Source: Marinobacter alexandrii
GTDB lineage: Bacteria > Bacteroidota > Bacteroidia > Cytophagales > Cyclobacteriaceae
Assembly (NCBI GenBank): GCA_039984955.1
Contig: JBDWTN010000007.1
Span: 1-64,000, forward strand
DNA length: 64,000 nt
Direction of reading: 5' to 3'
The notes under the pieces were generated by a model, which saw nothing but the letters and a program-made list of their open reading frames with translations, was not told the origin of the DNA and did no database searches. Positions 25,789 through 34,610 of this stretch are shown here, piece by piece (the first letter of the stretch is position 1; the number at the start of each line of letters is the position of its first letter). The position numbers and the translations under genes are program-made.

Positions 25789-27003
25789 ATGAAAAAAACG
25801 TTTTTATGCTTCGGGCTGATTGGTCTGATATCAATAACCTATTGCCTCTTCCAAAATATCATAGAATGGAATTTTGGATGGAATGATATTCCAAAACAAA
25901 TTGATCAAGAGGGTTTTACAGGAATCCAAGATTCTTCTTATCTAGCTGCTATTTCTCTAGCAGAAAAATCTGCGCGAAAAGTTCAGAAAGAAAGCTCATC
26001 TCCATCTATTTCAATTGCAGCAATGATCGATGGGAAGATGGTTTGGACATACGCTGCGGGCATGCAATCAATCGAAGATAAAACTCCTGCAGATACGAGT
26101 ACCCTGTATCGCATTGGAAGCGTCTCCAAGGCTATAACATCTATGGGATTAGGGAAGCTTATTGATGATGAGAAAATCAGTCTGGACTCATCTATTCAAT
26201 ATTATACCGACGCATTCATCGATAAACCTAAAATTACACTTCGACAACTAGCTTCACATCAATCAGGTATTCGAAACTATGGTGTATGTTTTTGCTTTCC
26301 TATTTGGGAATATTATCGAAACAAGGAGTTTTCCAGTGTAAAAGAGAGTGTCGATGAATTTTCTAATGATCCGCTACTATTCAAACCTGGAACTGATTTT
26401 TCATATAGTTCATATAACTACACTGCTTTAAGCTTCGCTATAGAGAAAGTTGCTAACAAGAGTTTTATTCAATACATGAAAAATGATGTATTTGAAGTAC
26501 TTGATATGAAGTATACACAGCCTGACATAAAAGAATCAGAAATATCAAATAGATCAGTCCCTTATGAGATTGATAGAGGGATATTCAAGCAATCTTTTTC
26601 CGTGAACCTGAGCAACAAATGGGCCGGTGGCGGACTTCTTTCTACACCATCTGATTTAGTTAAAGTCGGTAATGTATTATTGGATAGTACATTTCTCAAT
26701 CACAGAACCATAAAAGAGCTAACTACTCCACAAGTACTTTCAGACGGAACCATCAATGAGCAGAACTATGCATTGGGGTGGCGTCATGGTTTTTCAAAAC
26801 GATACTTTGATGGAGCAAAGCAAATTGAAGTGATTCATCATGGAGGAATGGCTGTAGGTGGACTCGCTCTTTTAATCGTATATCCAGAATATAATTTAGT
26901 AATGGCACTTACCATGAATAGATCCGGTCAGCATGGGCGCTTTGAGTTATTTGAGTACATACGACCCATTGCTGAAATATTCATGAAGGAAATAGATAGA
27001 TAA
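25789..27003 (+). CDS. Serine hydrolase of the class C beta-lactamase/PBP family
   Basis: A 404-residue protein with an N-terminal membrane signal. Catalytic motifs: SxxK as SVSK at residues 111-114 (YRIGSVSKAITS), YxN as YSSYN(Y) near residue 206, and the HxG-like HHGG near residue 357 in place of KTG. These fit the beta-lactamase/D-Ala-D-Ala peptidase (AmpC-like, esterase) superfamily. The substrate cannot be assigned; such exported proteins range from peptidases to esterases. It is six bases behind the membrane XRE regulator, which may control it. Confidence 0.88.
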   Translation: MKKTFLCFGLIGLISITYCLFQNIIEWNFGWNDIPKQIDQEGFTGIQDSSYLAAISLAEKSARKVQKESSSPSISIAAMIDGKMVWTYAAGMQSIEDKTPADTSTLYRIGSVSKAITSMGLGKLIDDEKISLDSSIQYYTDAFIDKPKITLRQLASHQSGIRNYGVCFCFPIWEYYRNKEFSSVKESVDEFSNDPLLFKPGTDFSYSSYNYTALSFAIEKVANKSFIQYMKNDVFEVLDMKYTQPDIKESEISNRSVPYEIDRGIFKQSFSVNLSNKWAGGGLLSTPSDLVKVGNVLLDSTFLNHRTIKELTTPQVLSDGTINEQNYALGWRHGFSKRYFDGAKQIEVIHHGGMAVGGLALLIVYPEYNLVMALTMNRSGQHGRFELFEYIRPIAEIFMKEIDR

Positions 27004-27035
27004 GTTTAGTCTAGACTATTTTTGAAAAAAAAGTT

Positions 27036-27548
27036 ATGAAAGCTTTAAAACTCTCCTTTGTCTCATTAGCATTTTCTGTTTTTCTACCTGCTTGTGGAGA
27101 TGATGATTCAGATTCAGGCCCCTCATTTGACTTTATAGACCAAGACCTTCAAGGTAGCATTGATGGTATCAGTTTTACAAGTAAAGGAGGTTTTTTTGAT
27201 GAAGGCTTTGATGAGGGGACAATCAGTATCAGATTATACGACGTTTCTGAAGAAGGTGATATATGTGAGATTTTTGGCAATGAATCTGTTTCAGCTTCCG
27301 CGATACTGCCTGATGAGATTGGAATACATGAATTGTTCTTCGATATTAGTTCTTTTAGTGGGATTGTAGTTAATCTGGTCAATCCAAATGGCGAAGATGG
27401 AATTCCTCAAAACAATTTAGCTTTTATAGGAGCTGTTGAAATTTTAAGCATTTCAGAAACACAAATAACTGGTAGAATGGATGCAACACTAGACAGTGAT
27501 AATACCGTAAACGGAAATTTTACAGTGATTTCATGTGACGCAAACTAA
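27036..27548 (+). CDS. Hypothetical lipoprotein
   Basis: A 170-residue acidic lipoprotein (lipobox FLPACGDDDSD). The Asp-rich segment after Cys is a frequent linker in Bacteroidota surface lipoproteins. The rest is beta-rich with GIVVNLVNPNGED and ISETQITGRMDATL. I recognise no family. It lies 32 bases after the serine hydrolase and may be cotranscribed. Confidence 0.6.
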   Translation: MKALKLSFVSLAFSVFLPACGDDDSDSGPSFDFIDQDLQGSIDGISFTSKGGFFDEGFDEGTISIRLYDVSEEGDICEIFGNESVSASAILPDEIGIHELFFDISSFSGIVVNLVNPNGEDGIPQNNLAFIGAVEILSISETQITGRMDATLDSDNTVNGNFTVISCDAN

Positions 27549-27630
27549 ATCCTTGTGATCTTTTGTCATTAAAGTGACTTAAGCAAATAGATAGTAGTGA
27601 TAAAATTATCTAGCAAACTACCTTCGTCCT

Positions 27631-28599
27631 ATGAGTGAAGAAGTTGATATTTTAATCGTAGGAGCTGGCCCTATTGGATTGGCATGTGGAATAGAAGCGC
27701 AAAAAGCTAACCTTTCTTATATAATTGTAGATAAAGGATGCTTAGTGAACTCCCTCTACAATTACCCTAAAAATATGACCTTCTTCTCTACCTCTGATCG
27801 CTTAGAAATTGGCAAGGTTCCTTTCATTTCCCATAACCCTAAACCTACTAGAGCGGAAGCATTGGAATACTATCGTAGAGTAGCCTCCTCCTGGAAACTA
27901 CAAACACGATTGTATGAAGAAGTGGAAGAGGTGAAAAAAAAGGGTAAAGGCTTTATAGTCAAATCCAATAAACGAAATTATACTGCAAAAAATTTAATTA
28001 TAGCAACTGGTTTTTATGATCTGCCTTACTTATTGAATGTACCCGGAGAGGATTTATCAAAGGTTAAGCATTATTACGATGAACCTCACCCCTACTATGA
28101 CATGGATGTCGTGATAGTTGGAGCTGCTAACTCCTCTGTCGATGTGGCACTTGAGGTGTATCGTAAAGGAGCTAAAAGCGTTACTATGGTGATTCGGGAG
28201 GAGGAAATTAATCCTAGAGTAAAATATTGGGTAAGACCTGATATTGATAATCGCATAAAGGAAGGATCAATCAAAGCTTACTTTCAGAGCAACATTACAA
28301 AGATTTCAGAGCAATCTGTCGATATAAAAACTCCTAAGGAAAACATTACTATTCCAAATGATTTTGTCCTTGCCATGACTGGTTACCAACCAAATTTTTC
28401 ATTTCTTAAAAGCATAGGTGTTGAAATTGGAAAAGATGAATTTAAAACTCCCTTCTATAATGCTAAAACCATGGAAACAAATGTAGATGGAGTTTATTTA
28501 GCAGGTGTGATCTGTGGTGGGCTGAAAACCAATACATGGTTTATTGAAAACTCCAGAGAGCATGCAGAACTAATTATCAGTCACCTTTCTAAGAATTAA
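27631..28599 (+). CDS. YpdA-type flavin disulfide reductase
   Basis: A 322-residue two-dinucleotide-binding-domain flavoprotein. The FAD site is IVGAGPIGLACGIEA (about residues 9-23), the NADPH site VVIVGAANSSVDVALEVY (about 166-183), and MTFFSTSDRLEIG and YYRRVA are characteristic of YpdA. YpdA reduces bacillithiol disulfide in low-GC Gram-positives; homologues in Bacteroidota occur where bacillithiol synthesis genes are present, none of which is in this window. The SemiSWEET gene starts four bases downstream. Confidence 0.88.
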   Translation: MSEEVDILIVGAGPIGLACGIEAQKANLSYIIVDKGCLVNSLYNYPKNMTFFSTSDRLEIGKVPFISHNPKPTRAEALEYYRRVASSWKLQTRLYEEVEEVKKKGKGFIVKSNKRNYTAKNLIIATGFYDLPYLLNVPGEDLSKVKHYYDEPHPYYDMDVVIVGAANSSVDVALEVYRKGAKSVTMVIREEEINPRVKYWVRPDIDNRIKEGSIKAYFQSNITKISEQSVDIKTPKENITIPNDFVLAMTGYQPNFSFLKSIGVEIGKDEFKTPFYNAKTMETNVDGVYLAGVICGGLKTNTWFIENSREHAELIISHLSKN

Positions 28600-28603
28600 T
28601 ACA

Positions 28604-28852
28604 TTGGAACAATACATTGGCCTCATTGCCGCCTTTCTTACAACTGTATCGTTTGCGCCTCAGGCGATCAAAACTATCCGAACTCGAAACACCGAGAGTA
28701 TCTCTCTAGGTATGTATGTCTTATTTACAACCGGCGTTGGTTGCTGGCTGGTGTATGGCTTATACTTAAACAATTTGCCTATTATTCTAGCGAATTCAAT
28801 AACGTTGATTCTTACAGGAATCATATTGATAATGAAAGTGAAACATGGCTAA
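28604..28852 (+). CDS. SemiSWEET-type sugar transporter
   Basis: An 82-residue protein with three membrane helices and the PQ-loop FAPQAIKTIRTRNTESISLG near residues 17-36. SemiSWEET proteins form dimers that let sugars cross the membrane passively. The only suitable start is TTG at 28604, four bases after the YpdA stop, so translation is probably coupled to the upstream gene. The end is two bases from the convergent DinB-like gene. Confidence 0.9.
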   Translation: MEQYIGLIAAFLTTVSFAPQAIKTIRTRNTESISLGMYVLFTTGVGCWLVYGLYLNNLPIILANSITLILTGIILIMKVKHG

Positions 28853-28854
28853 AG

Positions 28855-29436
28855 TTAGCCCTTCACCTTACCACTGAGCACACTAATATTCTGATTGTAT
28901 GGGTTTCCATTCGTCCGTCTCAATGAAATAATTTGCCCCACATGATTGATTGCATCTGCAATAGGACCATTTAGTAAATTCCAAAAAGGGTATTCAGTTC
29001 CTGATGAAAATATCATGTCATATTTCATCAAGTCATCAGGAGTTGATTCTTTTAAGCGTTCACTTGACATTCGTATACTACTGAGGGTCAGCTTTCTTTT
29101 GTCCTCATAGGACATCCCTTCTATATCGATACCATTGAATGGCTTCTGATCAACTGCATTGGAAAGAATTCCTACCAATACAACTATATGATTTATTGTT
29201 TCTTCAATCGTTCGAGCCTCCTCGCTAGGCTTAAATGCAAGGTCTTCAGCTCTCAGCCCTTCAGTGGCCCAATAGTATCTAAACCCTAATCCATCCACTA
29301 CACGGGCCGCTACAGTTCCTGCAGTATACTTCTTCGGAGAATCCGGTATTTCATAGTAATGGTCATTTCTATTTCCCTGGCCGATAACCGAACCAAGTAG
29401 TGTAATAAACAAAGCAGTTGAACATATTGATTTCAT
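28855..29436 (-). CDS. Exported DinB-like protein
   Basis: A 193-residue protein with a signal peptide (MKSICSTALFITLLGSVIGQ). The mature part is helical and fits the DinB four-helix fold: YYWATEGLRAEDLAF, TIEETINHIVVLVG and the late DAINHVGQIISLRR, which carry the spaced His residues of the DinB metal site. DinB/YfiT proteins are often metal-dependent thiol transferases; an exported one is unusual. Function unknown. Confidence 0.75.
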   Translation of the reverse strand: MKSICSTALFITLLGSVIGQGNRNDHYYEIPDSPKKYTAGTVAARVVDGLGFRYYWATEGLRAEDLAFKPSEEARTIEETINHIVVLVGILSNAVDQKPFNGIDIEGMSYEDKRKLTLSSIRMSSERLKESTPDDLMKYDMIFSSGTEYPFWNLLNGPIADAINHVGQIISLRRTNGNPYNQNISVLSGKVKG

Positions 29437-29523
29437 TCGATAAACTTAAGCTAAATCCTAACAAATAATGATCTACCTAATTTGATACTGATTTAAGCTC
29501 TTTTCATTGACTAGATTCGCTCC

Positions 29524-29847
29524 ATGAATGCTGAAAGAATCAAATTATTAAAGCAATTCATAGACGAAGAGCCTTCCAACCCTTTCAATAGGTATGCATT
29601 GGCCATGGAATACTATGATGTAGACGCTGAAGAATCATTGGAATTGTTAAGGAAACTACTTTTAGAATATCCTGATTACTTGCCTTCTTATTTCAAAGCC
29701 GCCCACTTGCTATGGGATAATGAAGAATGGGAGGAAGCAAATAAGGTTTTTCAAGAAGGTATTGAATTGGCAGGTAAGCAAGAGAATCAAAAAGCACTTG
29801 CTGAGTTAAAAGCAGCTCATCAAAATTTCGAATTTGATAGAGAATAG
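29524..29847 (+). CDS. Small tetratricopeptide repeat protein
   Basis: A 107-residue helical protein without signal peptide. It contains about two TPR units (NPFNRYALAMEYYDVDAEES, LPSYFKAAHLLWDNEEWEEA), in line with short scaffold proteins found in Bacteroidota. A near-promoter box TAGATTCG lies just upstream at 29512-29519. Partner unknown. Confidence 0.75.
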   Translation: MNAERIKLLKQFIDEEPSNPFNRYALAMEYYDVDAEESLELLRKLLLEYPDYLPSYFKAAHLLWDNEEWEEANKVFQEGIELAGKQENQKALAELKAAHQNFEFDRE

Positions 29848-29921
29848 ATACAAGAAGAAAAATCTAAACAATCTGTACCTAAGGCTGTTTGTAAAATAAG
29901 ATTGAAATAATATAGATTAAC

Positions 29922-30080
29922 ATGAACATTATCACGATAGCATTCATAATTATTTTAATAGCTCTAATTGTTTGGGTCATAAGTTCATTTACACAATTCA
30001 AAAAAATGGATGACCAACCCGATGATTACACAAGTAGAAGAACTTTCAAGTCATTGAGTGATGGCTCAGATGAGATCTGA
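29922..30080 (+). CDS. Small single-span membrane protein
   Basis: A 52-codon frame begins ATG at 29922 and ends TGA at 30078-30080. The first 22 residues are almost all hydrophobic (MNIITIAFIIILIALIVWVI), followed by a polar, charged tail ending in GDEI-like residues (SDGSDEI). This is the shape of small inner-membrane proteins with a cytoplasmic tail. No homologue is recognised. Confidence 0.45.
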   Translation: MNIITIAFIIILIALIVWVISSFTQFKKMDDQPDDYTSRRTFKSLSDGSDEI

Positions 30081-30106
30081 AAACTAGACATAGATTTCGT
30101 ATGACT

Positions 30107-30114
30107 TAAATTTG
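30107..30114 (+). promoter_or_regulatory. Possible -7 promoter box before the YdeI-like gene
   Basis: TAAATTTG matches TAnnTTTG exactly, four bases before the ATG at 30119. If used, the transcript would be nearly leaderless or would favour the second ATG at 30125. No -33 TTTG is visible. Confidence 0.3.
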
Positions 30115-30118
30115 GTCT

Positions 30119-30706
30119 ATGAAAATGGCCAAGACTACTCAAGAATATTTCGATTCGAATCCCAGCTATCTCTCCATTCTTGAAAAACTCCAGCATATCA
30201 TTCTTCAGACAGAACTAGATGAAAGAATGAAATGGGGAATACCTACTTACTGTCTTGGGAATAAAAACATAGTCAGCATTGGCGCTTTCAAAAGCTATGC
30301 TGGCCTCTGGTTTTTCAATGGGGCTTTCCTGAAAGATTCCGCATGTGTATTAGTCAATGCACAAGAAGAAAAAACGAAAGGTCTGAGACAATGGCGATTT
30401 ACATCTTCTGATGATATTGATGAAAAACTGGTTTTGAAATACGTGCAAGAAGCCATACAAAATCAGAAAGACGGTAAAGAAATAAAGTCAGAGAAAAAGC
30501 CATTGATTATTCCAGACGAACTGAAAGAAGCACTGGCTTCTAATAGTCCACTTTCGGAAGCATTCGAAAATTTATCGCTTTCTTACAAAAGAGAATATGC
30601 TGAATACATAGCCACAGCAAAGCGAGACGAAACAAAGCAAAAGCGACTTCAAAAAATCATTCCAATGATTCTTGACCAAGTTGGCTTGAATGATAAGTAC
30701 AAATAA
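30119..30706 (+). CDS. YdeI/OmpD-associated family protein with DUF1801 domain
   Basis: A 195-residue soluble protein. Residues 10-115 fit DUF1801 (ERMKWGIPTYCLGNKNIVSI, AGLWFFNGAFLKDSACVL), and the C-terminal part fits the YdeI bacteriocin-protection-like motif (PDELKEALASNSPLSEAFEN, then LSYKREYAEYIATAKRDETK). The biochemical role of the family is not established. It converges with an alcohol dehydrogenase gene ten bases downstream. Confidence 0.8.
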   Translation: MKMAKTTQEYFDSNPSYLSILEKLQHIILQTELDERMKWGIPTYCLGNKNIVSIGAFKSYAGLWFFNGAFLKDSACVLVNAQEEKTKGLRQWRFTSSDDIDEKLVLKYVQEAIQNQKDGKEIKSEKKPLIIPDELKEALASNSPLSEAFENLSLSYKREYAEYIATAKRDETKQKRLQKIIPMILDQVGLNDKYK

Positions 30707-30716
30707 TCTTATCTAT

Positions 30717-31703
30717 TTAGCTTCTAAAATCAATCACAATCTTTCCCACAGAGTCTGGGTCTTTGAATCTGTCAAATGCCTGAATGTAGTCTTCTAAATC
30801 AAATGTTTTATCTATAGTTGGAAAGATTTGATATTCATTAACCCACTCCAACATTTCCTTAAACTCATCATCACTACCCATAGTAGATCCCATAATCTGT
30901 GCTTGGGACCAGAATAGTCTGAATACATCTAATTTTTCCGGATGTCCAGTAGTACTTCCATACATGACTATTCGACCAGCAGGTTTTATCATTTTCAGGT
31001 AATTATTTAGCTGATTACCTCCTGCACTATCAATAATCGCATCAAACCCTCCATGTTTACTTGCCTCCCTCTCCCATTTTTCATTTTTATAATTAAAACC
31101 CTCCTTCACTCCCATCTCCTTTAATCGATCAATCTTCTCCTCGCTACCGCTCGTGACATAAACTTGCGCTCCAGAGGCTATGGCAAAAGCAATTGCAAAC
31201 TGACTCACTCCACCTCCTGCTCCCGTAACAAGCACTCTTTTTCCTTGATTTGAGAGTCCTTTCTTTATCGTAGCTCTGAAGGCGGTAAGCGCTGCAAGGG
31301 GCAATGCCGCTGCTTCTGCATCACTCAAATGAGCTGGTTTTTCATGTAATCTGTGAATTGGTACTTTGATGTATTCAGCAAGTGTTCCATTGGTAGGCAT
31401 GCCAAGAACTGAGTAACTAGCAGATTGAACATCTGGATTATTCCCCCAATCTACATTTGGATTGATAATAATTTTTTTTCCTTTCCACTCAGCAGGGCCT
31501 TCTTCTACAATTCCGCATCCATCTGATCCCAGTATTGTGCCAAATTGGATACCTGGATACATACCTTCCCTTATCCATTGATCTCGGCGATTAAGTGCAG
31601 AGGCAGACAACTTAATCAAGCACTGGTCTTCTGAAATTTCAGGCTTGTCAACCTCAACTAATTGTAATGGTTCCGATTCTTCGGTAATCGTAATCGCTTT
31701 CAT
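30717..31703 (-). CDS. Zinc-type alcohol dehydrogenase / quinone oxidoreductase
   Basis: A 328-residue MDR superfamily protein. The GroES-like domain has ALNRRDQWIREGMYPG and GSDGCGIVEE; the Rossmann domain has VLVTGAGGGVSQFAIAFA (about residues 153-170). The catalytic-zinc Cys/His set of classical alcohol dehydrogenases is not clearly complete, so a zinc-independent quinone or enoyl reductase role is likely. Single gene downstream of dnaB on the same strand. Confidence 0.85.
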   Translation of the reverse strand: MKAITITEESEPLQLVEVDKPEISEDQCLIKLSASALNRRDQWIREGMYPGIQFGTILGSDGCGIVEEGPAEWKGKKIIINPNVDWGNNPDVQSASYSVLGMPTNGTLAEYIKVPIHRLHEKPAHLSDAEAAALPLAALTAFRATIKKGLSNQGKRVLVTGAGGGVSQFAIAFAIASGAQVYVTSGSEEKIDRLKEMGVKEGFNYKNEKWEREASKHGGFDAIIDSAGGNQLNNYLKMIKPAGRIVMYGSTTGHPEKLDVFRLFWSQAQIMGSTMGSDDEFKEMLEWVNEYQIFPTIDKTFDLEDYIQAFDRFKDPDSVGKIVIDFRS

Positions 31704-31776
31704 TTCCTTAATAGCAAAATTCTAAAAGTTCTAAATTGTCAGCATCATAGCTTTCGAAGCTGGCCTCTATCCTTTT

Positions 31777-33306
31777 CTAGAAAGGAGCATCGTCTTCCTG
31801 CTGATCACCACCATTTGCTTTACTTGGCAAAGTAATTGTGAAGTCAGAATTGGTTGGACCTGAAGTTGGAAAACCTCCAAAACCATCGCCCTGATCTCCA
31901 TCCCAGTCCGTAAACTTGGTAAATTTGCCTATGAACTTAAGATTGACAGTATCCAATGAACCATTTCTGTGTTTGGCAATAATCACTTCACCTAACCCTT
32001 GCAAAGGCATACCCGATTCATCCGTATCTAAACCATAATATTCTGGACGGTAAAGGAACATTACCATATCTGCATCTTGCTCAATAGATCCTGACTCCCT
32101 CAAATCAGAAAGTTGAGGTCGCTTATCTCCTCCTCTTGTTTCCACGGCTCTACTCAATTGAGATAGTGCAAGTACTGGCACATTCAGCTCTTTAGCAATT
32201 CCCTTCAATGCTCTTGAAATTGAAGCAATCTCCTGCTCACGATTTCCCATGCCTTTGCTGCTATCACCACTCATCAGTTGTAAGTAGTCAATGATGATCA
32301 GCTTCACTCCATGCTGAGCAGCTAGTCTTCTACACTTAGCTCTTAGCTCGAGGATACTCAGTGCAGGTGTATCATCAATAAAAATTGGAGCTTCAGATAA
32401 TTTTCTCGTTTTGTGAATCATCTGCTCCCACTCATAGTCTGCAAGGTCTCCCTTTTTAATTTTTTCACTAGGCAGCTCAGCTTCAGCAGAAATCAATCGA
32501 TTGACTAACTGAACTGAGGACATCTCAAGAGAAAAAATAGCCACTGGATGATTAAAGTCAATAGCTGCGTTACGAAGTGCTGATACGACAAATGCAGTTT
32601 TACCCATACCTGGTCTTGCTGCAATAATGACTAAATCTGACGGCTGCCATCCTGATGTAACGCGATCTAATGCAGAGAATCCACTAGGCACTCCCGTCAA
32701 TCCATCTTTACGATCTTTTCTAATTTGAATCTCATCAATGGCTTGATGCATCAATGCACTCATCTTATCATAGTTCTTTCTTATGTGAGATTCAGAAACG
32801 TCAAATAGTGATTGCTCTGCCCTGTCCAACAATTTGAATACATCAGTCGTATCCTCATAGGCATCTTTTTGGATCTCTGAAGAAATACGTATCAACTCAC
32901 GCTTGATTGACTGCTCGGCAATGATACGAGCATGATACTCAATGTTTGCAGCAGAGTTTACTTTAGTGGTAAGTTCAGCTACATAATGCGCTCCGCCTAC
33001 AATGTCTAGCTTGGCCACTTTACGAAGCTGATGAGTGACTGTCTTGATGTCAATAGGCTGGCTATCATTGAATAGCACTACTATTGCTGCATAAATTTCG
33101 CGATGAGCATCTTTGTAAAAACTTTCTGAATGCAGAATATCAATAACGTTGGAAAGTGCATCACGCTCCAACATGAGTGCCCCTAAAACTGCTTCTTCTA
33201 TCTCAACTGCTTGTGGTGGTAATTTCCCTAAATGCTCTTGAACTGTGGAAAGGCCGATTCTACGGCTTTTTGCTTGTGTTGTTGACGGTTTTTGAGCTCC
33301 TTCCAT
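31777..33306 (-). CDS. dnaB: Replicative DNA helicase
   Basis: A 509-residue helicase from the ATG at 33306; the frame opens with a TTG at 33321 but the ATG is preferable. The N-terminal domain (AVEIEEAVLGALMLERDALS) binds primase. The RecA-like domain has Walker A AARPGMGKTAF, Walker B LIIIDYLQLM and the H4 motif SDLRESGSIEQDADMVMFLY. It unwinds DNA at the fork as a hexamer. It is divergent from the DnaQ-like gene; its promoter box is at 33339-33346. Confidence 0.97.
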   Translation of the reverse strand: MEGAQKPSTTQAKSRRIGLSTVQEHLGKLPPQAVEIEEAVLGALMLERDALSNVIDILHSESFYKDAHREIYAAIVVLFNDSQPIDIKTVTHQLRKVAKLDIVGGAHYVAELTTKVNSAANIEYHARIIAEQSIKRELIRISSEIQKDAYEDTTDVFKLLDRAEQSLFDVSESHIRKNYDKMSALMHQAIDEIQIRKDRKDGLTGVPSGFSALDRVTSGWQPSDLVIIAARPGMGKTAFVVSALRNAAIDFNHPVAIFSLEMSSVQLVNRLISAEAELPSEKIKKGDLADYEWEQMIHKTRKLSEAPIFIDDTPALSILELRAKCRRLAAQHGVKLIIIDYLQLMSGDSSKGMGNREQEIASISRALKGIAKELNVPVLALSQLSRAVETRGGDKRPQLSDLRESGSIEQDADMVMFLYRPEYYGLDTDESGMPLQGLGEVIIAKHRNGSLDTVNLKFIGKFTKFTDWDGDQGDGFGGFPTSGPTNSDFTITLPSKANGGDQQEDDAPF

Positions 33307-33338
33307 TAAGAATTTTTTCAAAGTTGAGATTGGTCCTG

Positions 33339-33346
33339 CAAACTTA
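33339..33346 (-). promoter_or_regulatory. -7 promoter box of dnaB
   Basis: The minus strand reads TAAGTTTG followed by C, an exact fit to the Bacteroidota -7 consensus TAnnTTTGY. The predicted start of transcription lies near 33332, leaving a leader of about 25 bases to the ATG at 33306. No good -33 TTTG is seen. Confidence 0.5.
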
Positions 33347-33448
33347 GCTTTTGCTTGACCATGATCCGCTAATTTTTAAGTTGACTTACTAACACTTTTC
33401 CACCGTACTTATCCACAACGATTAATTAGTCTCTTTGGTGCTTTATAT

Positions 33449-33456
33449 TATCTTTG
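33449..33456 (+). promoter_or_regulatory. -7 promoter box of the DnaQ-like exonuclease gene
   Basis: TATCTTTG fits TAnnTTTG. It predicts transcription from about 33463 and so favours the TTG start at 33483 over the earlier TTG at 33435, which would lie upstream of the message. Confidence 0.45.
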
Positions 33457-33482
33457 ATCCATACCTATTTAATAGCAACATT

Positions 33483-34286
33483 TTGTTCAAACTCAATCTT
33501 AAAAACCCCCTTGTCGTTTTTGATCTCGAAACGACAGGAACCAATATTTCTCAGGACCGCATAGTCGAGATGGCAATGGTCAAAGTAATGCCTGATGGTA
33601 CTATTGAAGAGAAGTCCAGAAAGATCAATCCCACCATTCCAATACCCACAGAAACCAGCATGATTCATGGGATATATGATGAGGATGTAAAAGATGAGCC
33701 TACATTTAATCAAATAGCTAAATCACTGGCTCAATACCTTGAGGGGTGTGATTTATCTGGATTTAATGTACTGGGATTTGATGTTCCCATGCTTGCTGAA
33801 GAGTTTTTACGTGCCAATGTCGATTTTGACACAGAACAAAGAAAAATCGTTGACGCTCAAAAAATTTTCCATCTGATGGAAAAAAGAAACTTGACTGCTG
33901 CACTTAAATTCTATTGTGACAAAGACCTAGAGAATGCGCATAGTGCGCTGGCAGATACCAAAGCTACTTATGAAGTTTTGGTATCGCAGATTGAAAGATA
34001 TGAAGGACAGGATGCATTCGACACACTCGGGAAGAAGCTAGCTACCATCGAAAATGATATGGGCATACTTCATGATCTTGCCATGTCTTCAAGAGTTGAT
34101 TTTGCCGGACGCATGATTTATAAAGACGGAATAGAGGTATTCAATTTTGGAAAGCATCGAGGGAAGCCTGTCTCAGAAATTCTTCAAAAAGAACCCAGCT
34201 TCTATGACTGGGTAATGAAAGGAGATTTCCCACTTGATACTAAACGAAAGCTAACCAAAATCAAATTGAGAGGCTTTAATCGGTAA
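33483..34286 (+). CDS. 3'-5' exonuclease (DnaQ / Pol III epsilon-like)
   Basis: A 267-residue protein starting at TTG 33483 (FKLNLKNPLVVFDLETTGTN). The DEDDh exonuclease motifs are DLETTG (Exo I), NVLGFDVPML (Exo II region) and HSALADTKAT (Exo III, with His and Asp). The C-terminal 70 residues include GKHRGKPVSEILQKEPSFYD, a region shared by Bacteroidota homologues. It probably serves as proofreading or repair exonuclease. It is followed two bases later by a small unknown gene. Confidence 0.88.
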   Translation: MFKLNLKNPLVVFDLETTGTNISQDRIVEMAMVKVMPDGTIEEKSRKINPTIPIPTETSMIHGIYDEDVKDEPTFNQIAKSLAQYLEGCDLSGFNVLGFDVPMLAEEFLRANVDFDTEQRKIVDAQKIFHLMEKRNLTAALKFYCDKDLENAHSALADTKATYEVLVSQIERYEGQDAFDTLGKKLATIENDMGILHDLAMSSRVDFAGRMIYKDGIEVFNFGKHRGKPVSEILQKEPSFYDWVMKGDFPLDTKRKLTKIKLRGFNR

Positions 34287-34288
34287 AT

Positions 34289-34594
34289 ATGTATGACAAA
34301 CAATCCATAGTTGTTCACTTTAAAGGATGGATCAATAGTTTGGAACCCGTACATAGATTATCTGAACAATTAAGAGAAGTTCTAAATGATAACTCACTAG
34401 GAATTTTCGACGGTCACGAAATTGCGATGGATGGTAGTCATGGATCTTTATTTGTTTATGGTCTAGATTCAAAGGCTCTCTTTGAAATAGTAAAACCCTT
34501 TCTAGTTTCTGCTGATTTGCTGAAGTGTACACAAGCAATATTGAGATCTGGCACTTCAGAAAGGGAGAATAATGAAATAATTATCGATCTTTAG
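34289..34594 (+). CDS. Small hypothetical protein
   Basis: A 101-residue soluble protein with two helices and two beta strands (FDGHEIAMDGSHGSLFVYG, then LDSKALFEIVKPFLVSADLL). It starts two bases after the exonuclease stop, so the two are probably translated from one message. I do not recognise a family, though the compact alpha/beta pattern is typical of small conserved proteins. Function unknown. Confidence 0.6.
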   Translation: MYDKQSIVVHFKGWINSLEPVHRLSEQLREVLNDNSLGIFDGHEIAMDGSHGSLFVYGLDSKALFEIVKPFLVSADLLKCTQAILRSGTSERENNEIIIDL

Positions 34595-34610
34595 AAAAAG
34601 TAGATAAGTT

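Noticed and set aside
28741-28926. Frame overlapping the SemiSWEET gene.
   Set aside because: SemiSWEET in the other frame has a clear PQ-loop; this frame has no recognisable feature.
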